63,371 nt of DNA from Clostridia bacterium (GCA_017471945.1 JAFURH010000039.1:1-63371), one strand, 5' to 3'. Shown: positions 34,643 through 42,298, numbered from the stretch's first letter. Notes: generated from the letters alone by a model not told the origin. Made by a program: numbers and translations.

Positions 34643-34950
34643 AAGGGTCAAGGGAAGTATTCCCTTAGCGGGAAGTCGAGAAACTCAGTAAGGGTCGAGG
34701 GGATAATCCCCTCGCGGGTGTGGGCAGAGCCCACGAACACGGACTCATTAAAGCAAAACAAAGTTTTGCGCCTTTCGCCGTGAGGCGAGCACGCGGCATA
34801 GCCGCGGAGACGAAAAGCTCACGCTTTTCTTTTAGGAGTCCGAGAATGCGGGGCGTTGCCCCTGCACCCCACAAGGAACTGAGTTCCTTGACTTCCCGAT
34901 ATAGGGGTAAACCTCGACCCTTACTGAGTTCCTTGACCTCCAAATTTTAA
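34643..34950. repeat. hairpin-array element (family 1), copy H, composite
   Basis: Two first-position hairpins (AAGGGAA-GTA-TTCCCTT and GAGGGG-ATAAT-CCCCTC), a truncated ninth hairpin, then the reversed core (GCAAAAC-AAA-GTTTTGC, CGCC-GTGA-GGCG, CGCGGC-ATA-GCCGCG, AAAAGC-TCAC-GCTTTT) and a forward right arm with AAGGAACT-GA-GTTCCTT. Confidence 0.9.
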
Positions 34951-34980
34951 TTATTCTTAAAAAACCCTGTCAGTAGGTTC

Positions 34981-35008
34981 TTGACAAATTCAAAAAGCGT
35001 GGTATAAT
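34981..35008 (+). promoter_or_regulatory. leaderless promoter of the SLOG-family gene
   Basis: TTGACA (34981-34986), 16 bp, TATAAT (35003-35008). The ATG begins 8 nt after the -10 (35016); no ribosome site is possible. Confidence 0.8.
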
Positions 35009-35015
35009 AATAACT

Positions 35016-35516
35016 ATGAAAAGTATTCCCGAACAATTAAAAATACATTCTACTCCGATTGCTTTAAAAGCCTGCGCGTTCACGGGACATAGGGAAATAG
35101 GCGAGGACCTTACGAGAGATTCCGTCAAAACCGCTATCGAAAATCTGATAAAAAAAGGTGTGAAAACCTTTTATAACGGCGCGGCAAAAGGGTTTGATCT
35201 TTTGAGTGCAGAGTGCGTTTTGGAACTGAAAAATACCTATCCCGATCTTAAATTGGTGCTCTGTATTCCCTATTACGGACAAGAAAAAGCGTACCTTGAA
35301 GAAGATAAAGAACGATATAAAACGTTGACGGAAAACTGCGATGAAAAAATCTTACTTTCCGAACGGTATTATAAAGGCTGTTTGCAAATGCGAAACCGAT
35401 ATATGTGCGACCGTTCGGACGCGCTAATCGCGTATTTGAAAAAAAATACGGGCGGTACGGCGTATACCGTGAAGTATTTTCAAAAAAACCGAAAAGGGGA
35501 AATAGTGTTTTTGTGA
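35016..35516 (+). CDS. SLOG-family protein, DUF1273/YpsA-like
   Basis: 166 residues. Rossmann-like SLOG fold: CAFTGHRE (about residues 21-28), FYNGAAKGFDLLSAE (about 53-67) with the nucleotide-binding glycine loop, LVLCIPYYGQEKAY, and RNRYMCDRSDALIAYLKKNTGGTAYTVKYFQK. YpsA-like SLOG proteins are proposed to bind nucleotide or ADP-ribose-type ligands; the function is not settled. The mRNA is predicted leaderless. It sits between the candidate origin and dnaN, where dnaA would be expected in many firmicutes. Confidence 0.85.
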   Translation: MKSIPEQLKIHSTPIALKACAFTGHREIGEDLTRDSVKTAIENLIKKGVKTFYNGAAKGFDLLSAECVLELKNTYPDLKLVLCIPYYGQEKAYLEEDKERYKTLTENCDEKILLSERYYKGCLQMRNRYMCDRSDALIAYLKKNTGGTAYTVKYFQKNRKGEIVFL

Positions 35517-35559
35517 GGGAACTTTTCTTAAAATTTCCCTTAATATTCCTTTTAATCGG

Positions 35560-35588
35560 TTGCAAAAAAGGGAAAAATATGGTACAAT
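35560..35588 (+). promoter_or_regulatory. dnaN promoter
   Basis: TTGCAA (35560-35565), 17 bp, TACAAT (35583-35588); AAGGAG site before the ATG at 35634. Confidence 0.75.
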
Positions 35589-35633
35589 AAAAAGGTAATT
35601 TAAATTCAACGAAACCCTAAGGAGAAAAGTGCT

Positions 35634-36749
35634 ATGAAATTTATTTGCGAAGGAATTATCATCTCCGACGCGGCAATCACCGTTTCCAAAGCTTGCTCGG
35701 CGAAAACGACCAATCCCGTGCTCGAATGTATTAAGATTTCCGCGAAAAACGACGAGCTTACCCTCACCGCTTACGACGGCGAGATCTCGATCGAACAAAA
35801 GATAAAAGCAGAGGTTTTAGAGGAAGGCGAAGTTTGTGTAAACGGGAAATTTTTCTCCGATTTCGTAGGGAAAATTTCCGATAACGAAGTCGTCATTTCC
35901 GAAAACGAAAAAGGCATCAAGATCGGCTACGGCGATAACGAAACGTTTATGCAGGTGCTCCCTGCCGAGCAGTTCCCCAAAGTGGGCGGTGAACGCGGCG
36001 AGGAGTATTTCGAGCTCAAAGAATCCGAGTTTAAAAATCTGATCGCGAAAACCGCGTTTTGCTGCGCGACCGACGAGAGCAGACCTATTTTAAAAGGCTG
36101 TTTATTGGAAGCGAAAGAAGGTAAACTTTACGCGACCGCGCTCGACGGGTTCAGAATGGCGGTTTCCGAATGTGAAACGGCGGGCGGCAGCGGGGATATG
36201 AAGATCGTGTGCCCTGCAAGAACGCTCGTGGAAATTTCGCGTATGATGGAAGGCGGAGACGATCTTATCCGTCTTTACGTGAATAAAAATATGATGTCTT
36301 TGCAGATAAAAGAAACGCTTTTGAATTCGAGATTATACGTCGGCGAGTTCGTGAGAAAGGAAAATATCTATCCCGTGGAGTTCACCACGGAAGTCACCCT
36401 TTTAAAGGACGAGCTGATCCGTTCCATCGAAAGAGCTTCCATCGTCATTCGCGGGGATAAAAACAACCTCGTTTTGTTCGATATCAAAGCGAGCGGACTT
36501 ATGATCACAGCAAATTCCGAAATGGGGAATTTTGCGGAAAGCGTTTCCGCCGTGCTTTCGGGGAAAGAACTTAAAATCGCGATGAACGGAAAATATATCC
36601 TCGACGCGCTGAAAGTGCTCGACGAGGACAAAGTAAAGCTTTCCTTCAATACCTCAATCTCCCCTTTCACCGTCGAAAACGAAACGGACAAAACCAGCTC
36701 GTATCTCGTGTTGCCCGTAAGGACGAGCGCACAGCAAAACGGCGATTGA
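35634..36749 (+). CDS. dnaN: DNA polymerase III beta subunit (sliding clamp)
   Basis: 371 residues, normal length; three similar clamp domains of about 120 residues. Recognisable segments: TTNPVLECIKISAKNDELTLTAYDGEISIEQ in domain 1, ATDESRPILKGCLLEAKEGKLYATALDGFRMAV in domain 2, and the C-terminal strand KTSSYLVLPVR. It forms the ring that tethers polymerase to DNA. Transcribed from its own promoter without an upstream dnaA, an unusual detail for an origin region. Confidence 0.97.
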   Translation: MKFICEGIIISDAAITVSKACSAKTTNPVLECIKISAKNDELTLTAYDGEISIEQKIKAEVLEEGEVCVNGKFFSDFVGKISDNEVVISENEKGIKIGYGDNETFMQVLPAEQFPKVGGERGEEYFELKESEFKNLIAKTAFCCATDESRPILKGCLLEAKEGKLYATALDGFRMAVSECETAGGSGDMKIVCPARTLVEISRMMEGGDDLIRLYVNKNMMSLQIKETLLNSRLYVGEFVRKENIYPVEFTTEVTLLKDELIRSIERASIVIRGDKNNLVLFDIKASGLMITANSEMGNFAESVSAVLSGKELKIAMNGKYILDALKVLDEDKVKLSFNTSISPFTVENETDKTSSYLVLPVRTSAQQNGD

Positions 36750-36805
36750 TTTGTTAAAGAAAAGTAAAAATTAAGGAAAAGAACCTTAAAAAGCTTTAAA
36801 ATCGC

Positions 36806-36834
36806 TTGACGATAACAAGGAATTGAGTTATAAT
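36806..36834 (+). promoter_or_regulatory. rpmH-rnpA promoter
   Basis: TTGACG (36806-36811), 17 bp, TATAAT (36829-36834). Confidence 0.85.
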
Positions 36835-36924
36835 AACTTAGCGCGAATCTGCGGACAAGCGGTTTGAGCGAAAAATAACGAGAAAATAAAACGGGAAAAG
36901 ACCGTAAAATTTAGGAGAAAAGAA

Positions 36925-37059
36925 ATGAAAAGAACTTACCAACCCAAAAAAAGACAGAGAAGTAAAGTACACGGTTTCAGAAAGAGAATGGCGACGACTG
37001 CCGGAAGAAAGGTTCTTAAAAGACGCAGAGATAAAGGCAGAAAGAGATTGACCCACTAA
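36925..37059 (+). CDS. rpmH: 50S ribosomal protein L34
   Basis: 44 residues, the usual size. Reads [18 protein letters not shown] and then [20 protein letters not shown] to RKRLTH; every part is diagnostic for L34. AGGAG precedes the ATG. It begins the rpmH-rnpA-yidD-yidC-jag series that lies next to the replication origin in most bacteria. Confidence 0.98.
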   Translation: MKRTYQPKKRQRSKVHGFRKRMATTAGRKVLKRRRDKGRKRLTH

Positions 37060-37106
37060 TCGGAAAAATCCGCTTTAAAAACGGTGAGATAAAAAACGAC
37101 GAAGTT

Positions 37107-37137
37107 CCTTTCCTTGAAAAAATTTTTTAAGGAAAGG
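37107..37137 (+). other. hairpin between rpmH and rnpA
   Basis: CCTTTCCTT pairs with AAGGAAAGG, with an inner AAAAAATTTTTT that can extend the stem. There is no U-tract after it, so a processing site or mRNA stabiliser is more likely than a terminator. Confidence 0.55.
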
Positions 37138-37188
37138 ATTTGAATTTATTCTCTTTCCGCATCCGAAATCATAAGGAGGAAAGCAAGA

Positions 37189-37506
37189 ATGCAATACGCA
37201 AGGCTTAAAAAACAAGCGGATTTTCAAAAGCTTTTTTCCTCCGGGAAAAGAGGCTTTTCCCCGTCTCTCACCCTTTTATACCGCCCGCACGCAGAACTTA
37301 GAATGGGCATCTCGATCGGGAAAAAACACGGCAAAGCGGTGGTGAGAAACCGAATTAAAAGGCTGATTCGGGAAGCGTTCCGCGAAGTCGAAGGAGAAAT
37401 CAAAGGCACGTATTCTATCGTTTTAGTACCGAAGATCAGGGAAGAATATTCCTTTACTAAATTCAAAGACGATCTCAGATGGATAATACGCAAAGAAAAG
37501 CTTTAA
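37189..37506 (+). CDS. rnpA: ribonuclease P protein component
   Basis: 105 residues. The RNR motif region KKHGKAVVRNRIKRLIREAFRE (about residues 46-67) is diagnostic, and the N-terminal ARLKKQADFQKLFSSGKR is typical. The protein helps the RNase P RNA bind precursor tRNA. AAGGAGG precedes the ATG. Its 3' end may overlap the reading frame of yidD if that gene starts early. Confidence 0.97.
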   Translation: MQYARLKKQADFQKLFSSGKRGFSPSLTLLYRPHAELRMGISIGKKHGKAVVRNRIKRLIREAFREVEGEIKGTYSIVLVPKIREEYSFTKFKDDLRWIIRKEKL

Positions 37507-37592
37507 ATTTCGGTTTTTTCCGCTCTTTACTGCGGGAAAATTTCCGATATCTGAGAAAGAAAGTGTTTAAACCTTATCTAAGGGGTTTTTGT

Positions 37593-37808
37593 ATGCGCGC
37601 GATCTTGTTTTATCAGCGCCGACTTTCAAAGCATACTTGTCTTTACCGCCCCACCTGCTCGCAGTATACCCTCGAAAGCATCAATAATAACGGCGTGATT
37701 TTGGGGATTTTATTAGGGGCGTTTAGAATACTTCGGTGTAATCCCTTTTCCAAAGGCGGATACGACCCCGCGCCCGAACGGTTCGGGTGGAAAAAATGGG
37801 TGATTTAA
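37593..37808 (+). CDS. yidD: membrane protein insertion efficiency factor YidD
   Basis: 71 residues from the ATG at 37593, behind an AAGGGG site; this matches the family length. An in-frame ATG at 37479 would add 38 residues overlapping rnpA. Motifs: FYQRRLSKHTCLYRPTCSQYTLESI and FRILRCNPFSKGGYDPAP, the three-cysteine YidD signature. YidD is a peripheral membrane protein that helps YidC insert proteins. It lies between rnpA and yidC as in most bacteria. Confidence 0.93.
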   Translation: MRAILFYQRRLSKHTCLYRPTCSQYTLESINNNGVILGILLGAFRILRCNPFSKGGYDPAPERFGWKKWVI

Positions 37809-37814
37809 GAAAAG

Positions 37815-37998
37815 AGTGAAGTTTTTCACTCCGTGAAAAGTGAGTTTTAATAAATTAAGTGAATTTTTCACCCAAAGGGTAAAAGTGAACTTTGCGCCGA
37901 TGGCGCAAGTAGAGGTATAAAGTTTTACCGCAACTGCGAAGCAAATTCACTTTCGCGAAGCGAAAAATTAACTTTTGCGAAAGCAAAAAATTAACTTT
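37815..37998. repeat. GTGAA-linked hairpin array (family 2), copy 2
   Basis: Hairpins TTTTCAC-TCC-GTGAAAA, TTTTCACCC-AAA-GGGTAAAA, TTGCGCC-GAT-GGCGCAA, TTTCGC-GAA-GCGAAA and TTTTGC-GAAA-GCAAAA, separated by GTGAA, TTCAC or TTAAC linkers. The segment from GAATTTGCTTCGCAGTTGCG onward is shared, inverted, with the copy at 17.4 kb. It fills the gap between yidD and yidC. Confidence 0.85.
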
Positions 37999-38025
37999 AA
38001 ATATAATATTTGGAAATAACAAAGA

Positions 38026-39450
38026 ATGCAATTATTTAATTTGATGGCGGAAACCATCACGATCTACGGGGAAACTTTTAACGTTTCCATCAACTGGATA
38101 GGGAAAATCATTCGCTGGCTCGTTAACGGCGCGGGCGTCGGCTTTGGTATTATTCTCTTTACCCTGATTTTGAAGCTGATCGTCCTTCCTTTCGATATCA
38201 AGCAACGCACCTCGATGCGCAAGCAGAATATCAAAATGAAAGAAAATAAGGATAAAATGGAAAAGCTGCAAAAGCAGTACGCGAACGACAAGGAGATGTA
38301 TAACCAAAAGCTGATGGAAATGTATAAGGAAAACGGCATTTCTATGTTTTCCTCTTGCCTTCCTATGATCTTGTCGCTCGTCATCTTTATCGTCGCGATC
38401 AACGCGTTTAATTCCTATTCTCAATACGCCGCGATCGAGAACTATAATTTGATGGTAAACGCGTATACCACGCAGCTGACCGACTATACGGCGGAGATCA
38501 AAAACGAAAATATCACCGTCGGAAGCGACGAAAACGGCAACGAATACTACCTCGTGGACGAGGATAAAGAAGGCGTTTATATTTCCATTCGGGTGAAATA
38601 CGACGAGGCGTATAAAGAAGATCCCGCCGCTTATATTTCCACGCTCGACAATATGAGCGAGATCAAGGAATTTTTGGTGAAAGAGGACGCGACCTACGCG
38701 GCGTTTAAAGACGAGGTAGATTCTCTCCTCGAAAAGAATAAAGAAAATACGGAATATACCAAAGGCGTGGCTTGCAAGAAAGTTCTCCAAGAGCGAGCGC
38801 AGGAAGCCGTTGAAAAGGAATACGACGAAGAAGTTTCGGGAAAAATGAGCTTCCTTTGGATCAAGAATATATGGCAGACGGACGCGGCGTACGCAAGCCC
38901 CGTTTTGAGCTTTTCGAAGTTCAAAGAGGCGGCGAAGCAGGAAGATTTCGTCAATTCGAAAGATAAAGAGATCAGCTTTTCGACTGTCAATAAGAATACG
39001 GACGCGTATAAAAAGGCGACGTATAACGAGGTCACGGCGAATTTGTCCGCCCATAAAAACGAGGCGAACGGGTATTTCGTTTTGATCGTGCTTTCGATCG
39101 GTACGATCCTTTTGCAACAATGGATCTCGATGCGTTCGCAAAAGGAACAGAATCAATTCTCGTCCGTAGACGGACAAGGCGCGTCCCAACAGAAAATGAC
39201 GATGATCATTATGACGGTGATGTTCGCGATCTTCTCGTTTATGTACAGCGCGGCGTTCTCCATTTATATGATCGTGGGGAACTTGTGGTCGCTGGCGGAA
39301 ACGGTTTCGATCAACAAGATCGTGGACGTGGTCGAAGCGAAAAAAGAAGAAAAGGCGATGCAGGCGAAATACAACAAGCGTTTCCCCGGTCGCGCCGCCG
39401 AGGATAAAAACGGCAAAAAGAAAGAGAAAAAGAACGAAAAAAGAAAATAA
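38026..39450 (+). CDS. yidC: membrane protein insertase YidC/Oxa1, with enlarged loop
   Basis: 474 residues against about 260-280 for typical firmicute YidC. The core is clear: TM1 with FGIILFTLILKLIVLPFDIKQ (Lys50 at the position of the catalytic groove Arg), a cytoplasmic coiled-coil hairpin (about 62-105), TM2 (about 110-128, SSCLPMILSLVIFIVAI), and C-terminal helices from about 346 on (FVLIVLSIGTILLQQW, IIMTVMFAIFSFMYSAAF, LYMIVGNLW-like). Between them lies a hydrophilic region of about 215 residues (130-345), ending with SFLWIKNIWQTD, a relic of the normal FLWFDL loop. No lipobox is seen. The ribosome site is weak. Confidence 0.93.
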   Translation: MQLFNLMAETITIYGETFNVSINWIGKIIRWLVNGAGVGFGIILFTLILKLIVLPFDIKQRTSMRKQNIKMKENKDKMEKLQKQYANDKEMYNQKLMEMYKENGISMFSSCLPMILSLVIFIVAINAFNSYSQYAAIENYNLMVNAYTTQLTDYTAEIKNENITVGSDENGNEYYLVDEDKEGVYISIRVKYDEAYKEDPAAYISTLDNMSEIKEFLVKEDATYAAFKDEVDSLLEKNKENTEYTKGVACKKVLQERAQEAVEKEYDEEVSGKMSFLWIKNIWQTDAAYASPVLSFSKFKEAAKQEDFVNSKDKEISFSTVNKNTDAYKKATYNEVTANLSAHKNEANGYFVLIVLSIGTILLQQWISMRSQKEQNQFSSVDGQGASQQKMTMIIMTVMFAIFSFMYSAAFSIYMIVGNLWSLAETVSINKIVDVVEAKKEEKAMQAKYNKRFPGRAAEDKNGKKKEKKNEKRK

Positions 39451-39481
39451 CCCTCTATAAGGGATTTGGAGATTTCAGAAA

Positions 39482-40447
39482 ATGAACTACACGGAATTTA
39501 CGGGAAAGACGGTGGAAGAAGCTGTTGAAAACGGACTCAAAGAGCTTGGCATCACGCGTGAAAACGCGGATATCCGTATTTTGGAAGAAGGCAAGAAAAA
39601 GCTGTTCGGGTCGGTGAAGGCACGCGTGGAGATCGCGGCTAAAAATGCGGAAACGGCGACGGAAACGATCGAAAAGGAAGAAACCCAAACGGAAACGGTC
39701 GAAGAAAAGATCGTTGAATCGGCGGCAAACTCCACGGAAGGAATGACGGACGGCGAACGCGCGGTCGCGTTTTTGGACGGGCTTTTCGAAATTCTCCATA
39801 TCACGGCGTGTACGGAGCTGGTTTCCGAAGGCGATAAGATCGAGATCAACGTCACGGCGGCGAACACGACTTCCATTATCGGTAAGCGCGGCGCGACGCT
39901 CGACGCGGTGCAAACGCTTGCGGGCGCGGTGGCGAACACGGGCAGAGACGATTATAAACGCGTGGTCGTAGACTGCGAAAACTACCGTGAAAACCGCGAA
40001 GCGACCTTGAAAAAGCTCGCGGAAAACCTTGCGGCGAAGGCGACGAGATTGGAAAAGAAGATCAAGCTCGAACCGATGAATCCTTACGAAAGACGCATTA
40101 TTCATTCCGCACTTTCTCAGATCGAAGGGGTGTCCACGCAAAGCGAAGGCAAAGAGCCTAATCGTTATATCGTGGTGATTCCCGACAATCTTGCCGATCC
40201 CGAAGCGCCTGCGCTTTCCGCGCGTAACGACAGAGATCGCGGCGGCAGAGGCGGTCATTCCTCGCGCGGCGGATACGGTCGCGGCGGGTACGACAAAAAG
40301 CCCTATAATCGCGGCGGGTACAATAAGAAGCCGTATAACAACCGTCGTCGTGAAGGCGGTTCGAGTGAACAGACGGGCGGCACGACGATGAAAAAATCCG
40401 ATTTCTTCGGCACGTTTTTGGGAAACAGCAAAGATAATCAAGACTAA
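39482..40447 (+). CDS. jag: RNA-binding protein Jag/KhpB with RGG-like C-terminal tail
   Basis: 321 residues. Jag-N domain (1-52, ending GSVKARVEIA), a Glu/Thr-rich linker, KH domain (about 95-165, with IIGKRGATLDAVQTLAG) and R3H domain (about 170-235, RIIHSALSQIEGVSTQSEGKEPNRYIVV). The last 75 residues are unusual: GGRGGHSSRGGYGRGG, KPYNRGGYNKKPYNNRRREGG, an RGG/YNR-rich disordered tail. KhpB binds RNA with KhpA and affects cell elongation. The position after yidC is conserved. A GGAG site precedes the ATG. Confidence 0.93.
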   Translation: MNYTEFTGKTVEEAVENGLKELGITRENADIRILEEGKKKLFGSVKARVEIAAKNAETATETIEKEETQTETVEEKIVESAANSTEGMTDGERAVAFLDGLFEILHITACTELVSEGDKIEINVTAANTTSIIGKRGATLDAVQTLAGAVANTGRDDYKRVVVDCENYRENREATLKKLAENLAAKATRLEKKIKLEPMNPYERRIIHSALSQIEGVSTQSEGKEPNRYIVVIPDNLADPEAPALSARNDRDRGGRGGHSSRGGYGRGGYDKKPYNRGGYNKKPYNNRRREGGSSEQTGGTTMKKSDFFGTFLGNSKDNQD

Positions 40448-40702
40448 ACGGGATAGGAAATCCAAAAACTCAGTTTTTGGCGGATTGTAAAGGCAGAGCC
40501 TTTACGACCCTCTGTCAAGAGTCGCCGTAAGGCGAAAGAAAGTACCCTTAATAGGAAAACGAAGTTTTCCGTTCCTTTCGCCGTTGGCGATTGTGCAATC
40601 AAAGATTGCAAGATAACGCAACCTACGGTTGCTTAATTAAGTCCGATTATGCGGGGCGTTGCCCCTGCACCCTACAAGGGGATAATCCCCTTGACCCTTT
40701 AT
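40447..40702 (+). repeat. hairpin-array element (family 1), copy I
   Basis: Starts with CCAAAAACT-CA-GTTTTTGG, then positions 2-8 forward. Variant stems include GCAATC-AAA-GATTGC at position 5 and GCAACC-TAC-GGTTGC at position 7. It ends with AAGGGG-ATAAT-CCCCTT. Between jag and queT. Confidence 0.9.
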
Positions 40703-40717
40703 AAGAAATAAAAAATA

Positions 40718-40757
40718 CGGAAGGTTTTCGGCAAACACTTCCGAATAAAAAAACCGA
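40718..40757 (+). ncRNA. preQ1-I riboswitch (translational)
   Basis: Stem CGGAAG (40718-40723) pairs with CTTCCG (40738-40743) around a 14-nt loop. The A-rich tail AATAAAAAAA leads to CCGA (40754-40757), which pairs with TCGG in the loop (40728-40731) to form the H-type pseudoknot of preQ1 class I aptamers. The GAGG ribosome site (40756-40759) of the next gene overlaps the pseudoknot, so ligand binding should block translation. The downstream gene is a QueT-type transporter, which supports the call. Confidence 0.82.
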
Positions 40758-40768
40758 GGTACAATTTT

Positions 40769-41296
40769 ATGCAAAAACTCTTTACGACCAAGCGGCTTTG
40801 CCGCGCGGGAGTTATCGCGGCTTTATACGTTGCGCTCACCTACGCCTTCGGCGGGTTATCCTTCGGCGGGTTTTTACAGATCCGACCGGCGGAAGCGCTT
40901 TGTATATTGCCTCTTTTTTATATCGAAGCGATTCCCGCGCTGTACGTGGGCTGTATGCTCTCCAACCTCACTTCCCCCTTTTTTCTTTACGACGTGTTTT
41001 TAGGCTCGCTTGCAACTCTTCTCGCGGCGATACTCTCGTACCTGGTAGGGGTATTTTTGAAAAAGCGGGGCTGGAAGCTCTTTCTCGGCGGGCTGTTTCC
41101 CGTGCTCGTGAACGCGTTCGTGATCCCGCTGATTATCGTGTTTTTATGCGGGGATACGGGGGGGAAAGAAACGCTCGTGGGCGCGTACTTTTTCTTCGTT
41201 GGTTCAATGCTCGTCACGCAGTCGCTTTGGGTGTACGGCTTAGGGATACCCCTGTATTTTGCGATTGAAAGATCAGAAAAACAACTCCGCGAATAA
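40769..41296 (+). CDS. queT: QueT-family queuosine precursor transporter
   Basis: 175 residues, about five membrane helices, substrate-binding (S) component of the ECF-transporter type. Family features: ALYVALTYAFGGLSFGGFLQIRPAEALCILPLF (about 18-50), with the FLQIRPAEAL motif, and GCMLSNLTSPFFLYDVFLGSLATLLAAILSYL. It probably imports preQ1 or a related queuosine precursor, in agreement with the preQ1 riboswitch in front. It has no linked ECF A/T genes here and would share the general module. Confidence 0.9.
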   Translation: MQKLFTTKRLCRAGVIAALYVALTYAFGGLSFGGFLQIRPAEALCILPLFYIEAIPALYVGCMLSNLTSPFFLYDVFLGSLATLLAAILSYLVGVFLKKRGWKLFLGGLFPVLVNAFVIPLIIVFLCGDTGGKETLVGAYFFFVGSMLVTQSLWVYGLGIPLYFAIERSEKQLRE

Positions 41297-41313
41297 AGCG
41301 GAGTTGTTTTTTT
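41281..41313 (+). terminator. queT terminator
   Basis: CAACTCCGC pairs with GCGGAGTTG around the stop codon, followed by TTTTTTT. Confidence 0.88.
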
Positions 41314-41335
41314 ACCTAATTTGGAAATCGTATAA

Positions 41336-41602
41336 TCAGGGTCAAGGGGCGTTGCCCCTTGCGGATTGTAAAGGCAGAGCCTTTACGACCCTCTGTTAAG
41401 AGCCGCCGTTAGGCGGAATTGATGCTAAAATAAGAAACCGACGGGTTGCGCCTTTCGCCGTGAGGCGATCACGCGGCACAGCCGCGGAGACGAAAAGCTA
41501 ACGCTTTTCTTATTTGGGTACTTTTTTTCGTGGGCTCTGCCCACACCCGCCGAAAACTGAGTTTTCGGACTTTCCAGATAGGGCAACGCCCCTTGATTCT
41601 GC
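41336..41602. repeat. hairpin-array element (family 1), copy J, core inverted
   Basis: Left arm positions 1-3 forward (AAGGGG-CGTTG-CCCCTT, GTAAAGGC/GCCTTTAC, CCGCC-GTTA-GGCGG). The core is reversed (AACC-GAC-GGGTT, CGCC-GTGA-GGCG, CGCGGC-ACA-GCCGCG, AAAAGC-TAAC-GCTTTT). The right arm is forward (GTGGGC-TCT-GCCCAC, CCGAAAACT-GA-GTTTTCGG). Confidence 0.92.
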
Positions 41603-41614
41603 CCTATAAAAGGG

Positions 41615-42298
41615 TTAGGAGATCACCCAAGTTAAGATATGGCTCAAAGGATTGTCGTGGAAAAGACCGCCAATGAATAACGTTTGGTCCATAAGCTCCG
41701 TGATTCCGAGTGACGAGAAAATAGACAGGATCGCAAGCACTACGCATACTAATAAACCGCCTTTGATAAAGCCGAGTACCGCCCCTAATAATGCGTTGAG
41801 CGCGCCTACGATAGGGATTAAAGAAATAACGCCGTTCAAAACCTTCACTAAAATTCTCAGAATAATTTTGCAAAGGAAGAACAAAACTACGCCGGCAATC
41901 AAACCGATAGCGAAAGACGCAATTTTGCCCCCCGTCACCATTGCAAGCGTTGTGCCGGCGGGAACGCTTTTACTTGCAAATTCGTCCACGAGCGCGTCTG
42001 CGATAAAGCTCGGCACGGAAACTTCTTTTAACGCTTCCTTAATGCCCGTTGCCGAAATGTCGATATTAAAGCCCGCAACGTCTTCCAGTTTGTTCGTGAT
42101 CGCTTTGTCGATTACCCCTTCTAAGCCGAATAAACCGCCCGTTAGATCCGCGAATTGATCGGCGAGTGAGAATGCCACGACGAGCGCGATAATCGTCGTC
42201 AAAAATCCAAAAAGACCGCCGATAAAGCCTTTCTTTGCCCCGCCGAGGGTGAAAAACAGCAGCAGTACGACGGCAACGACGTCTAAAATATAAGCCAT
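41615..42298 (-). CDS. CvpA-family membrane protein
   Basis: 227 residues with four membrane segments (about 5-22, 30-48, 120-145, 165-190), the CvpA pattern including LDVVAVVLLLFFTLGGAKKGFIGG at the N-terminus and NALLGAVLGFIKGGLLVCVVLAIL near residues 165-190. CvpA proteins affect colicin V production in Escherichia coli and cell-envelope homeostasis elsewhere; the molecular role is unknown. An extra Ala/Glu-rich outer region (about 55-118) is longer than usual. AGGAGG precedes the start. Confidence 0.82.
   Translation of the reverse strand: MAYILDVVAVVLLLFFTLGGAKKGFIGGLFGFLTTIIALVVAFSLADQFADLTGGLFGLEGVIDKAITNKLEDVAGFNIDISATGIKEALKEVSVPSFIADALVDEFASKSVPAGTTLAMVTGGKIASFAIGLIAGVVLFFLCKIILRILVKVLNGVISLIPIVGALNALLGAVLGFIKGGLLVCVVLAILSIFSSLGITELMDQTLFIGGLFHDNPLSHILTWVIS

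Noticed and set aside
37479-37592. 38-residue N-terminal extension of YidD
   Set aside because: It would overlap rnpA without a ribosome site, and the family length fits the start at 37593; left as an alternative only.
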